Below are positions 43,878 through 57,899 of a stretch of DNA of 64,000 bases, piece by piece (positions within the stretch are counted from its first letter, which is position 1; every line of letters starts with the position of its first letter). Origin of the DNA: Arthrobacter sp. FW306-07-I. Lineage in GTDB: Bacteria > Actinomycetota > Actinomycetes > Actinomycetales > Micrococcaceae. The notes beneath the pieces were generated by a model. The model was not told the origin of the DNA and searched no databases. It worked only from the letters and a program-made list of their open reading frames with translations. Where the stretch lies: contig NZ_CP084550.1 in the NCBI RefSeq assembly GCF_021800405.1, positions 3,844,001 through 3,908,000 of the forward strand, in the 5' to 3' direction. The position numbers and the translations under genes were made by a program.

Positions 43878-44687
43878 ATGGCTCCTAAAAATGAACCGGA
43901 ATCAGATACCGACACCGAAGGCGGCCAGTCAGGCGGAGTGCAGTCCGTGGAGCGTGCTCTGACCGTCCTGGAGATCCTGGCCAGGGAAGGGCACGCCGGC
44001 GTGAGCGAGATCGCCGAGGAGATGGGGATCCACAAGTCCACCGTCTCCCGGCTGATGGGTTCCCTGGTAACCCGCGAAATGGTCCACCAGAACAGCGAGC
44101 GCGGAAAGTACCAGCTCGGCTTCGGCATCCTGCGCCTGGCCAGTTCCATTCCCGGCAGGCTGAGCCTGGTGCACGAGGCACGGCCTGTGCTGGAAAGCCT
44201 GGCGGAGGAGTTCAAGGAAACCGTCAACCTCGCCGTCCTGCGTTCCAACTATGCAGTCAACGTGGACCAAGCCATGGGCCCTTCCACGCTGGCCACCTAC
44301 GACTGGGTGGGAAGCCTCACGCCCTTGCATGCGACCTCCAGCGGAAAGGTGCTCCTGGCAGCACTGGGGGCCGATGAACGGGACCGGATCCTCAAGGAGA
44401 CGGGATTGGAAGCCCGAACGGCCCGGACTGTCACAAACCGGAAGAAACTGGACGCGGAGCTGCTCGAGGTGGCCGCCAAGGGGTACGCCGTGGTCCGCGA
44501 GGAGTTCGAAATCGGCCTGAACGCGGTGGCGGTGCCCGTCTACAACCACCAGGGCACCGTGATTGGCGCCCTCAGCATCTCGGGACCCGCATTCCGTTTC
44601 GACCCTGAGCAGATCCCGGGGCTGCTGGAAACACTCAAGGAAGCCGGACTCAAGGTCAGCGCCAACATGGGCTACACGGTCCGATAA
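43878..44687 (+). CDS. IclR-family transcriptional regulator (ureide/glyoxylate control)
   Basis: 269 residues from the ATG at 43878 (AGGAAGT upstream). The IclR winged helix is VERALTVLEILAREGHAGVS, IAEEMGIHKSTVSRLMGSL, followed by the GAF-like effector domain (FKETVNLAVLRSNYAVNVDQ, HATSSGKVLLAAL, AVPVYNHQGTVIGALSISG). Its place behind uraDH and the boxes shared with the hyi-gcl-allB promoter suggest a repressor of both units, probably sensing a ureide or glyoxylate, as in AllR. A strong terminator follows. Confidence 0.88.
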   Translation: MAPKNEPESDTDTEGGQSGGVQSVERALTVLEILAREGHAGVSEIAEEMGIHKSTVSRLMGSLVTREMVHQNSERGKYQLGFGILRLASSIPGRLSLVHEARPVLESLAEEFKETVNLAVLRSNYAVNVDQAMGPSTLATYDWVGSLTPLHATSSGKVLLAALGADERDRILKETGLEARTARTVTNRKKLDAELLEVAAKGYAVVREEFEIGLNAVAVPVYNHQGTVIGALSISGPAFRFDPEQIPGLLETLKEAGLKVSANMGYTVR

Positions 44688-44691
44688 CAAC

Positions 44692-44723
44692 AAAATGACC
44701 CCCGGCTGGCCGGGGGTCATTTT
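44692..44723. terminator. Strong terminator after iclR-type gene
   Basis: A 14-bp perfect stem (AAAATGACCCCCGG, 44692-44705, with 44710-44723), 4-nt loop CTGG, then GCTTTAA. Confidence 0.9.
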
Positions 44724-44757
44724 GCTTTAAGCGGGGACACGGCCTGTGCAGCCTCCC

Positions 44758-44824
44758 TTGACTTTCAAAGTGACGTACAGCACTCTTGTTGCTTAGCGCG
44801 AACTCTGTTGATCTTTGCGGAACA
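44758..44824 (+). promoter_or_regulatory. Promoter/operator module 1 of the shared betaine regulon (BCCT gene)
   Basis: TTGACT (44758-44763), 17 bp, CACTCT (44781-44786). Starting right after the -10 is a direct repeat with 19-bp period: TGTTGCTTAGCGCGAAC at 44787 and TGTTGATCTTTGCGGAAC at 44806. The same module is seen at three other places (53284, 55175, and 62171 on the minus strand). Confidence 0.72.
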
Positions 44825-44948
44825 CCTCCCCCACAGGGCTAATGACCCTTCCCCCGCATGGCCGCGGTTTCCGGTTGCCGTTAGGGCTCCTGCAACTACA
44901 GGCCAAGCACACTCGCAAGCCCATGGACTAGCCAAAGGACCCGCTTTC

Positions 44949-46865
44949 ATGGCCATCAATAGTGATTTGACTACCCCCAAGCCCAAAGTGCCTCCGTCAG
45001 GGGACGCCGCCCCTGCAAGCCTTGACGATCCACGGGAAGAAGCGGCCCCGGCTGCCCCTAACGATCATGAACAGATCCTCGAAGAGCTGCGGCTGGGCAG
45101 GCGGGAGCAGGAAGTCTCCCAGCGCCGCAACCGGAAGTTGACGCTGGACAAGGCGACGTTCGGGATCACGGGCGCCATAGCCTTGGCCTTCATTGCCTGG
45201 GGATTCCTCGACAAGGACGGTCTCGCCGCCACGTCAAAAGACGCCCTTGACTGGGTAATGGAGTACACGGGCTGGCTGTTCATGGTCCTCGCCTCACTCT
45301 TCGTCGTCTTCGTGCTGTGGCTGGCAATGAGCAAGTTCGGCAACATTCCACTGGGCAAGGACGGTGAAAAGCCTGAATTCCGCACGGTCTCCTGGATCGC
45401 GATGATGTTCGCCGCCGGTATGGGCATCGGCCTGATGTTCTACGGCGTCGCCGAGCCGCTGTACCACTTCATCTCTCCGCCGCCGGGAACCGTCGATGGC
45501 CGCACTCCGGCCGCCATCCAAACGGCCATGGCCACCTCGATCTTCCACTGGACGCTTCACCCCTGGGCCATGTACGCCGTCGTGGGAATAGCAATGGCCT
45601 ACGGCACGTACCGACTGGGCCGCAAGCAGCTGATCTCCGCCGCCTTCACCTCCCTGTTCGGGATCAGGACCGTTGAAGGACCGGTGGGCAAGGTCATCAA
45701 CATCCTGGCCATCTTCGCCACGCTCTTCGGCACCGCAGCTTCCCTGGGCTTGGGCGCCCTGCAGATCGGCAGCGGCTTCACTTCCAACGGCTGGGCCGGC
45801 GAAATCGGAACCCCCGTGCTGGTCGGGATCGTCGCCATCCTGACGGCATGCTTCGTTGCCTCCGCAGTTTCCGGCATCAGCCGGGGCATCCAGTGGCTGT
45901 CCAATATCAACATGGTCCTCGCCGTCGTGCTGGCCATGATCGTCTTTGTGGCAGGGCCGACCCTTTTCATCCTCAACCTCATTCCCTCCGCTCTGGGTGA
46001 CTACATCCGGGACCTGGCCGCAATGTCTTCCCGCACTGAGGCCGTCGGCGACGAAGCATTGCGCACCTGGATGTCGGGCTGGACCATCTTCTACTGGGCC
46101 TGGTGGATTTCCTGGACACCCTTTGTGGGAATGTTCATCGCCCGCATCAGCCGTGGCCGCACCATCCGGCAGTTTGTCACCGGCGTCCTGCTCGTCCCCA
46201 GCATTGTCAGCGTGGTCTGGTTTGGCATCTTCGGCGGCACCGCCTTCCGCATCCAGCAGGAAGCGGACAAAACCGGTTCGCCGGGGCTCATGACCAGGGT
46301 CGACGGCAAGGCCACCATCGATTTCGATGGTGCCCTGTTCAACCTGGTCAAGAACCTCCCGCTGCCCGCCTGGCTGACCGCGGCCGTGATCGTCCTCGCC
46401 ATGGTTCTGGTGGCAATCTTCTTCATCACCGGCGCCGATTCCGCATCCCTGATCATGGCTTCACTGAGCTCCAACGGCAGCTCTGAACCTAAGCGTGCCC
46501 TGGTCATCTTCTGGGGTGCCCTGACCGGTGCCGTGGCGGCCGTCATGCTCCTGGCCGGCGGCGACCAGCCCTCGGAAGCACTGTCCGGCCTTCAGCGGAT
46601 CACCATCGTGGCGGCCCTGCCCTTCATCATCGTTATGCTGCTGCTCTGCTTTGCCATCACCAAGGATCTGCGGCGGGACCCGCTCTCCCTGCACCGCCGG
46701 CTGGCGGACTCGGTGGTGGAGCGGGCCATCCGCACGGGGGTCGAGCAGCACCGCGGCGTCCAATTTGAACTTGTGACCAAGCACGAGTGCTCAGAAGCGT
46801 GCGCAAAGGGCAGTCCGTGCCCAGGGGCAAGTACGGACGCGCAGAAGGCAGCCCACCGGTTGTAG
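44949..46865 (+). CDS. BCCT-family transporter (glycine betaine/choline type)
   Basis: 638 residues from the ATG at 44949 (AAAGGA nine bases upstream). After a 70-residue hydrophilic N-terminus there are about twelve membrane segments with the BCCT signatures MGIGLMFYGVAEPLYHF and FYWAWWISWTPFVGMFIARI, and SRGRTIRQFV. The charged N- and C-terminal tails recall BetP, but the C-terminus is short and Cys-containing. It sits between the IclR gene and the betaine catabolic genes and shares its promoter module with them, so betaine import is the expected role. Confidence 0.92.
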   Translation: MAINSDLTTPKPKVPPSGDAAPASLDDPREEAAPAAPNDHEQILEELRLGRREQEVSQRRNRKLTLDKATFGITGAIALAFIAWGFLDKDGLAATSKDALDWVMEYTGWLFMVLASLFVVFVLWLAMSKFGNIPLGKDGEKPEFRTVSWIAMMFAAGMGIGLMFYGVAEPLYHFISPPPGTVDGRTPAAIQTAMATSIFHWTLHPWAMYAVVGIAMAYGTYRLGRKQLISAAFTSLFGIRTVEGPVGKVINILAIFATLFGTAASLGLGALQIGSGFTSNGWAGEIGTPVLVGIVAILTACFVASAVSGISRGIQWLSNINMVLAVVLAMIVFVAGPTLFILNLIPSALGDYIRDLAAMSSRTEAVGDEALRTWMSGWTIFYWAWWISWTPFVGMFIARISRGRTIRQFVTGVLLVPSIVSVVWFGIFGGTAFRIQQEADKTGSPGLMTRVDGKATIDFDGALFNLVKNLPLPAWLTAAVIVLAMVLVAIFFITGADSASLIMASLSSNGSSEPKRALVIFWGALTGAVAAVMLLAGGDQPSEALSGLQRITIVAALPFIIVMLLLCFAITKDLRRDPLSLHRRLADSVVERAIRTGVEQHRGVQFELVTKHECSEACAKGSPCPGASTDAQKAAHRL

Positions 46866-46881
46866 GAGCACCGGCATTGCA

Positions 46882-46909
46882 ATGGCCCCGGCGGCTGCGT
46901 CGGGGCCAT
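46882..46909 (+). terminator. Hairpin terminator after the BCCT gene
   Basis: ATGGCCCCG (46882-46890) pairs with CGGGGCCAT (46901-46909) across a 10-nt loop. It is followed by CGTCGTT. Confidence 0.5.
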
Positions 46910-47016
46910 CGTCGTTATGGCTATGCAGACCAGCCAAGGGGCCGGAACTGCGGGTTAGGTCCAGACACAGCTGCGGGCTGCGCTAAAAACTGGCAGCGCT
47001 GCGGGCGGCAGGGCGA

Positions 47017-47208
47017 TTAAGCCCAGATCTGATAGCCCGATGACTTGTCGAAAATGCGCCGCGTGCTGATGCCTTCGGCGGCTATCCAGAGGACCGATCC
47101 GTCCTCCGCGGCTTGGTCCACCACCCCGGTGGCCACATGCTCCCCCAGTAGCCACACCTCAACACTCCGGCCGGGCACGAGTATGGCGCAGGTCACACTC
47201 CGAGTCAA
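47017..47208 (-). CDS. Small conserved-looking protein
   Basis: About 63 residues, end fixed at 47017; the start is tentative (TTG at 47208 with AGGA six bases before; a GTG at 47196 or 47178 is possible). The C-terminal 53 residues have a balanced beta-protein look (GRSVEVWLLGEHVATGVV, SVLWIAAEGISTRRIFDK, SGYQIW), reminiscent of small actinobacterial hypothetical proteins. It lies downstream of the GntR gene with a 25-bp gap, in the same direction. Confidence 0.45.
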   Translation of the reverse strand: MTRSVTCAILVPGRSVEVWLLGEHVATGVVDQAAEDGSVLWIAAEGISTRRIFDKSSGYQIWA

Positions 47209-47233
47209 CGACGGTCCTGAGGGCCGGGATGGG

Positions 47234-47914
47234 CTAGGCGTTGAAAAGGGCCTCGCGCACCGCATGCTCGAATCCACTCACGTGGGCTTTGGCCAGCTCC
47301 GCGGCGCGATCTTCATCCCCGTCAATGACCGCCCGGAGCAGATCGAGGTGTTCGCGCACATGGTGATGGAGGTCCGGCAGCCGGTCAATGACCATGCACC
47401 AGATCCGAGTGGCCAGGTTGTCGTAGCGGATCAGGATGTCCTCCAGGTGAGGGTTGGCCGCAGCGGCGTAAATCCCCTGGTGCACCCGGGCATCCAGCCG
47501 CAGGGTCTCTGTCACCGTTGCCGCAGCCACGTCAAACGCCTCCACCTCCTCGAGGGTGGCAGACAGCTCCGCGCGGGCCGCAGGCGAGGCAACCCTCGCT
47601 GCACGTGCGGCGGCAAGGGGCTCCAGCTGTGCCCTGATCTCGGAGATGAAGGAAAGGTCGGTGACGTCCACCCGGGTGGCGAACGTCCCCCGCCTGGGGT
47701 AAGTCTTCACCAGCCGGTCCAGCTCCAGCCGCTTGAGCGCTTCACGCACCGGGGTTCTCCCCACGCCCAGGTTCCTGGCAAGGAGCTCGTCATTGAGCAG
47801 TTCTCCGGGCTTGATTTCCAGCGTCAGCAACCGGTCCCGGATGCTTTCGTAGGCGACGTCGGCCAGCGACTTCCTGCCGGCGTCGTCCGCCACCGCCAAA
47901 GCCTCAAATGCCAT
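47234..47914 (-). CDS. GntR-family regulator, FCD (FadR) subgroup
   Basis: 226 residues from the ATG at 47914 (GAAGAAGGGGG upstream). The GntR winged helix is DVAYESIRDRLLTLEIKPGE, LLARNLGVGRTPVREALKRL, and the all-helical FCD effector domain follows (EIRAQLEPLAAARAARVA, DARVHQGIYAAAANPHL, HHHVREHLDLLRAVIDGD) with three histidines and an acidic residue likely binding a metal. It is divergent from purU-dmg-fchA-folD, with a near-palindrome over the purU promoter, so it probably represses that operon and itself. Confidence 0.88.
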   Translation of the reverse strand: MAFEALAVADDAGRKSLADVAYESIRDRLLTLEIKPGELLNDELLARNLGVGRTPVREALKRLELDRLVKTYPRRGTFATRVDVTDLSFISEIRAQLEPLAAARAARVASPAARAELSATLEEVEAFDVAAATVTETLRLDARVHQGIYAAAANPHLEDILIRYDNLATRIWCMVIDRLPDLHHHVREHLDLLRAVIDGDEDRAAELAKAHVSGFEHAVREALFNA

Positions 47915-47950
47915 GCCGGGCCCCCTTCTTCGCAATCCACAAAAAATCTA

Positions 47951-47981
47951 TTGACCTCGTCTGTGGACCAGTATACGCTGG
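47951..47981 (+). promoter_or_regulatory. purU promoter with overlapping GntR-type operator
   Basis: TTGACC (47951-47956), 17 bp, TACGCT (47974-47979). The near-palindrome CCAGTATACGCTGG (47968-47981) covers the -10. An AT-rich direct repeat AATATATC lies at 47992 and 48015, and AAGGAGGAGG gives a strong ribosome site for purU. Confidence 0.6.
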
Positions 47982-48038
47982 CACCCAATCTAATATATCA
48001 GTTCAGTGCTTTGGAATATATCTAGAAGGAGGAGGGAC

Positions 48039-51489
<3,451 letters not shown>

Positions 51490-51491
51490 GC

Positions 51492-52193
51492 ATGACGGAA
51501 CAGCAAGTGAACACGGCGGCGCCGTCCGGGGCTGGCCCGGTTGGCACCGGTTCATCCGCCACGGGCTCGATCGGCACCGAGACCATCGGCGGCTACCTCC
51601 TACGGCTCGCCTCCCGGCAACCCACGCCCGGAGGCGGGGCGGTGGCCGCACTCCACGCCGCCCAAGGGGCAGCCCTGGTGGCCATGGTGGCCCGCTACAC
51701 CACCGGCCCCAAGTACGAGGAGCACGCAGCCCTGGTGGAGCGGACCACGAAGGTGGCCGATGAGCTCGCGTCGGAGGCACTGCGCCTGGCCGACGCCGAT
51801 GAACAGGTCTTCCAGGCCGTCATTGACGCCTACCGGCTTCCCTCTGACACCGAGGGGCTCAAGGCTGCCAAGACGTCGGCCATCCAGGCAGCGTTGGTGC
51901 AGGCCGCACAGACCCCTGCCCAACTGGTCAAACTGGCCGGCGCGGTGGTGGAGCTCGCAACAGGGCTGGCCGACGTCGCCAATCCGAACGTGATCAGCGA
52001 TGTGGCCGCAGCAGCAGATGCAGCACGTGCCGCCGCCACCACGGCACGGGTCAATATCGACATCAATGTCGTGGCCATCAAGGACCCGGCAGTGCGGTCG
52101 CTGCTCAAGGAGCAGACGGACGGCATCGAGGAAAAGGTCGTGGCCTCGGCCGACGCCCTCACGGCACGGGTACGGGAAAGGATCCTTCAATGA
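51492..52193 (+). CDS. FTCD_C cyclodeaminase/cyclohydrolase family protein (FchA-like)
   Basis: 233 residues, starting two bases after dmg. All-helical formiminotransferase-cyclodeaminase C-domain family: RQPTPGGGAVAALHAAQGAA near 45, VARYTTGPKYEEH and a dense helical end. No formiminotransferase part is present. Relatives named FchA are methenyl-THF cyclohydrolases. In this operon, beside a FolD that lacks its cyclohydrolase lysine, that role is attractive; cyclodeaminase activity is the alternative. It overlaps folD by four bases (ATGA). Confidence 0.82.
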   Translation: MTEQQVNTAAPSGAGPVGTGSSATGSIGTETIGGYLLRLASRQPTPGGGAVAALHAAQGAALVAMVARYTTGPKYEEHAALVERTTKVADELASEALRLADADEQVFQAVIDAYRLPSDTEGLKAAKTSAIQAALVQAAQTPAQLVKLAGAVVELATGLADVANPNVISDVAAAADAARAAATTARVNIDINVVAIKDPAVRSLLKEQTDGIEEKVVASADALTARVRERILQ

Positions 52194-53095
52194 GCACCCA
52201 GTCGCTTTCCGGAAAGGAACTGGCCGGGGACATCCGGCACCGCGCCCGGGAGCAGGCCCGGGACCTCGAACAGGGCGGTATCCACCCTGCACTGGCCGTG
52301 GTCATCGCCACCGACGACGGCTCGACCCACTGGTACGTCCGCTCCATCGAGCGGGCCGCCGAGGCGGCCGGGATCGGTTGCCGGGTCATGGACTTGGGGC
52401 ACGATGCAACCGAGCAGGTGCTGGCCGACGTCCTGCGCGACCTGGGCGCCGAACCGTCGGTGCACGGCATCATCCTGCAGACGCCGCTTCCGGCCGGCGT
52501 CCGCACCGATGCCCTTGTGGGCCTGATACCGCCGGAAAAGGACATCGACGGCGCGAATCCACTGAGCCTTGGCCGCCTGGCCGTAGGACAACCGGCCTTC
52601 GCGCCTGCCACCGCCCGGTCCGTCGTCGAGATCCTGGAGCACTATCGCATCCCGGTGGCGGGCCGCAACGCTGTGGTTGTCGGCCGCTCGGCAGTAGTGG
52701 GAAAGCCGCTGGCCCTCCTGCTCCTGGAACGGGATGCTGCCGTCACGGTATGCCATTCACGCTCCGGGCCGCTGGAGCGATACACGGCTGAGGCTGACAT
52801 CGTGGTGGTCGCGGCCGGAAGGACGGCCCTGCTCAACGGCAGCCATGTCTCTCCCTCCTCCGTAGTCATCGATGTGGGCACCAACGTCCTGGCCGACGGT
52901 TCGCTGGTGGGGGACGTGGATGCAAACAGCGTCCGCGGGGTTGCAGCTGCGCTCAGCCCTGTTCCGGGTGGCGTCGGCTCCGTGACGACGGCGTTGCTGC
53001 TCCTCCACACCGTGGAGGCCGCACGGCGGCAAGCGTGCCCCCTGCCGCTGCAGGCCGGCGTTTCAGGAGACCACGTCCTGGAAACGGCAAGCTAA
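52190..53095 (+). CDS. folD: FolD-type methylene-THF dehydrogenase lacking the cyclohydrolase lysine
   Basis: 301 residues, translationally coupled to the FTCD_C gene. FolD layout: substrate motif near 48-60, LQTPLPAG (conserved Gln), PPEKDIDGANPLSLG (conserved Asp) and the NAD(P) motif VVVGRSAVVGKPLALLL. The catalytic YxxxK of FolD enzymes reads WYVRSIERA here: Tyr49 is kept but the lysine is Ile53 (codon ATC, 52346-52348). That lysine is required for cyclohydrolase activity in well-studied enzymes, so this is probably a monofunctional methylene-THF dehydrogenase. Confidence 0.9.
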   Translation: MSTQSLSGKELAGDIRHRAREQARDLEQGGIHPALAVVIATDDGSTHWYVRSIERAAEAAGIGCRVMDLGHDATEQVLADVLRDLGAEPSVHGIILQTPLPAGVRTDALVGLIPPEKDIDGANPLSLGRLAVGQPAFAPATARSVVEILEHYRIPVAGRNAVVVGRSAVVGKPLALLLLERDAAVTVCHSRSGPLERYTAEADIVVVAAGRTALLNGSHVSPSSVVIDVGTNVLADGSLVGDVDANSVRGVAAALSPVPGGVGSVTTALLLLHTVEAARRQACPLPLQAGVSGDHVLETAS

Positions 53096-53115
53096 GGTCC
53101 GCGTTCGCAGCGGGA

Positions 53116-53201
53116 GTCGCGTTTTCCGTGAAAGGTGCTTCGATGGGCCTAAGACCTGGGGAGGTATTCCTCATCGAAGCACCGTTTTCGGAAAACGGGA
53201 C
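53116..53201. repeat. 86-bp intergenic palindromic element after folD
   Basis: Outer arms GTCGCGTTTTCCG (53116-53128) and CGGAAAACGGGAC (53189-53201) pair at 12 of 13 positions; inner arms GGTGCTTCGATG (53134-53145) and CATCGAAGCACC (53172-53183) are perfect; 5-nt internal loops separate them and the loop is 26 nt. The design (outer stem, symmetric internal loop, inner stem) matches the element at 29052 but with different sequence. It may end the folD transcript or be a MITE-like repeat. Confidence 0.75.
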
Positions 53202-53283
53202 GCCGTAAACGAGCGGGCCTTTGGCGTGCCCCGGAAAACGAAGCAAGGGCGCTTACATACTCTGACTTTCACAGTTCACAGTC

Positions 53284-53352
53284 TTGACTTTGAGTGTGAC
53301 GTAGCGCACGATTTTGTTGCATAAAGCGAACCTTGTTGATCATCACGGAACG
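53284..53352 (+). promoter_or_regulatory. Promoter/operator module 2 of the shared betaine regulon (MFS gene)
   Basis: TTGACT (53284-53289), 17 bp, CACGAT (53307-53312). Direct repeat with 19-bp period: TGTTGCATAAAGCGAAC at 53315 and TGTTGATCATCACGGAAC at 53334. The transcript leader would be about 340 bases and holds a small reading frame at 53514. Confidence 0.72.
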
Positions 53353-53513
53353 AAGCTTGCCCGGATATGTCCTTCCCTTCCCCCGGCTCCACCCGTGATG
53401 GCCTCGGAAACAGACGAACGAATTCATTCTGGCCGATCCGCACCTCGCCCATCGGCCCGCCCAGCGATGTCAGCATCCAGGCGGTACCGCTAAATCACCA
53501 AAGGAAACTGTTG

Positions 53514-53639
53514 ATGACTATCAAAGATGGCAGCACCATCGATCAAAGCAGTGCAGAGCGCCGGAACCTGGGGACGACACCGGAGTCTGTCCCTGAGTCC
53601 AGAAAACGGCGCTCCGGTGCCGTCAGCGGCTTGCGCTGA
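53514..53639 (+). CDS. Predicted 41-residue leader-type small protein
   Basis: An ATG with AAAGGA eight bases upstream opens a 41-residue polar frame (MTIKDGSTIDQSSAERRNLG, basic end RKRRSGAVSGLR) that stops 22 bases before the MFS start. The position between a regulated promoter and the transporter, with a better ribosome site than the transporter itself, fits a leader peptide or a translation-coupling frame. It could also be the remnant of another gene. Confidence 0.45.
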   Translation: MTIKDGSTIDQSSAERRNLGTTPESVPESRKRRSGAVSGLR

Positions 53640-53661
53640 AGCCCGAAGGGAACGAATTTCA

Positions 53662-55074
53662 ATGATTAATTCGACCAGGTCGACGGCCCCCGTCGACACC
53701 TCAAAATCAGAAGAGACCAGCTCCGCGTTCAAACGTCGCTTCATGGTGCGGCTTGTTGCTGTCTTCATCGGCGGAATGTTCCTCGACGGTTACATCCTCG
53801 GAATTATCGGCCCCGTCACCGGACCCATGCGGTCAGAGCTCCAGCTCGACGCACTGTCCCTGGGCATGATTGCGGCAGGCCCGCTGGCTGGTATCTTCGT
53901 CGGCTCCCCGCTGGCCGGCTGGGCTACCGATAAATTCGGACGCAAGCCCATGTTCCTCGTGGACATGGGCCTGTTCCTCGCGGCCTCAGCGGCCCAGTTC
54001 TTCGTAACTTCCGGAGACGGAGCCGTGATCCAACTGGCCATCATCCGGTTCCTCATGGGCGTTGCGATCGGCGGTGAATACTCCATCGGCGGCCCCTTGC
54101 TGTCAGAGTTCTCCCCGCCAAAGCTCCGCGGGCGTTTGCTCGGACTGACCCTGATCGCCTGGTACGTCGGCTTCATGATGGCATTCATCATCGGCACGCT
54201 CCTGCATGATGCCGGCACCCCCTGGCGCCTCGTCATCGGCACGAGCACGATCCTCGCATTTGTCCTGTTCTTCGCCCGCTTCGGGCTCCCCGAATCGCCC
54301 AGCTGGCTCATTACGAAGGGACGGCGTGAGGAAGCACTCGAGATCGCACACAGATACATCGAATCGCCCCAGATGCACAACAGCATCACCGAAGAGATCG
54401 ACCTGAGGGCGATCCAGGAGGCCCAGGCCGCGCAGGGCAGGACCAAAATCAAGAGCGCCTCCCTCGGAATGCTGTTCTCGAGGCAGAACTGGCGCACCAC
54501 CCTCTTCACCTCAGGTTTTTGGTTCTGTGCGGTCACTCCGTACTTCGCGATCGCCACCTTCGCCGACGACGTGCTCAACCAGTTCGGCTTCGGCGGCGGC
54601 TGGGCCGGTGGAGTCGGGCTGTCCGCACTTGCCACCGCGGGTGTTGTCACCACCGTGCTTCTGATTGACAAGCTCGGCCGCCGAATCCTTACCGTGCCCG
54701 GGCAGTGGCTCTGCGCAGGCATCCTTCTGGTGATCGGAGTTTGGGCGGACGCACCGGCGATCCTCGTGCTCGCCCTGTTCCTCGCCTTCTCCTTCTTCAA
54801 CGCCGGCTACACCACGTTGACCCAGGTCTATCCGGCCGAGCTGTTCCCCGGCCATCTGCGCGGCATCGGAATGGGCTTCGCCGCGGCCTTCAGCCGCATT
54901 GGAGCCGCGCTCGGCACCTTCGCCCTGCCGTGGGCGATCAGCAACATCGGCATGGGGCCCAGCATGGTCGTAGCCGCCGCCGTCGCATTACTCGGGGCAA
55001 TCCTCTCGCAATGGCTCGCGCCTGAGACGAAGGGGCGCACCCTCGCCGACATCTCAGCAGACGTCTCCCACTGA
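53662..55074 (+). CDS. MFS transporter, sugar-porter-like
   Basis: 470 residues from the ATG at 53662 (GAAGGGA ten bases upstream). Twelve segments with sugar-porter signatures: GWATDKFGRKPMFLVDMG, GGEYSIGGPLLSEFSPPKLRGR and, after TM6, FGLPESPSWLITKGRREEA, then LIDKLGRRILT and TQVYPAELFPGHLRGIG. Family members import sugars, aromatic acids, or small compatible solutes. Placed between two dimethylglycine oxidase loci and sharing their promoter module, it may move betaine, dimethylglycine or sarcosine. Confidence 0.88.
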   Translation: MINSTRSTAPVDTSKSEETSSAFKRRFMVRLVAVFIGGMFLDGYILGIIGPVTGPMRSELQLDALSLGMIAAGPLAGIFVGSPLAGWATDKFGRKPMFLVDMGLFLAASAAQFFVTSGDGAVIQLAIIRFLMGVAIGGEYSIGGPLLSEFSPPKLRGRLLGLTLIAWYVGFMMAFIIGTLLHDAGTPWRLVIGTSTILAFVLFFARFGLPESPSWLITKGRREEALEIAHRYIESPQMHNSITEEIDLRAIQEAQAAQGRTKIKSASLGMLFSRQNWRTTLFTSGFWFCAVTPYFAIATFADDVLNQFGFGGGWAGGVGLSALATAGVVTTVLLIDKLGRRILTVPGQWLCAGILLVIGVWADAPAILVLALFLAFSFFNAGYTTLTQVYPAELFPGHLRGIGMGFAAAFSRIGAALGTFALPWAISNIGMGPSMVVAAAVALLGAILSQWLAPETKGRTLADISADVSH

Positions 55075-55092
55075 CACGGGACTGCACAAGAG

Positions 55093-55118
55093 GCCCTCGC
55101 CGTGCCTGCGGCGGGGGC
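55093..55118 (+). terminator. Hairpin terminator after the MFS gene
   Basis: GCCCTCGCCG (55093-55102) and CGGCGGGGGC (55109-55118) form a 10-bp stem with one G-T pair and a 6-nt loop, followed by TTCTTTG. Confidence 0.65.
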
Positions 55119-55174
55119 TTCTTTGCTGCCTTTCGACGCGGTGCTGCCGATCCCCGCAACAAAGCAGGAAATCC

Positions 55175-57802
<2,628 letters not shown>

Positions 57803-57821
57803 TCCGCCCCACCCACAGCAA

Positions 57822-57860
57822 GCGGCACCCCGGACTGAACTGCTCAGTCCGGGGTGCCGC
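57822..57860. terminator. Strong bidirectional terminator after the second dmg gene
   Basis: A 17-bp perfect stem (GCGGCACCCCGGACTGA, 57822-57838, with 57844-57860) and 5-nt loop, followed by CGTTTGG. It lies between convergent genes. Confidence 0.85.
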
Positions 57861-57899
57861 CGTTTGGCCTTACCGCTCTTTATAAACGGGAACCAGGCA

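Noticed and set aside
44824..44948. Riboswitch in the BCCT gene leader (glycine or betaine type)
   Set aside because: No tandem glycine-aptamer core or other known aptamer pattern could be recognised in this leader.
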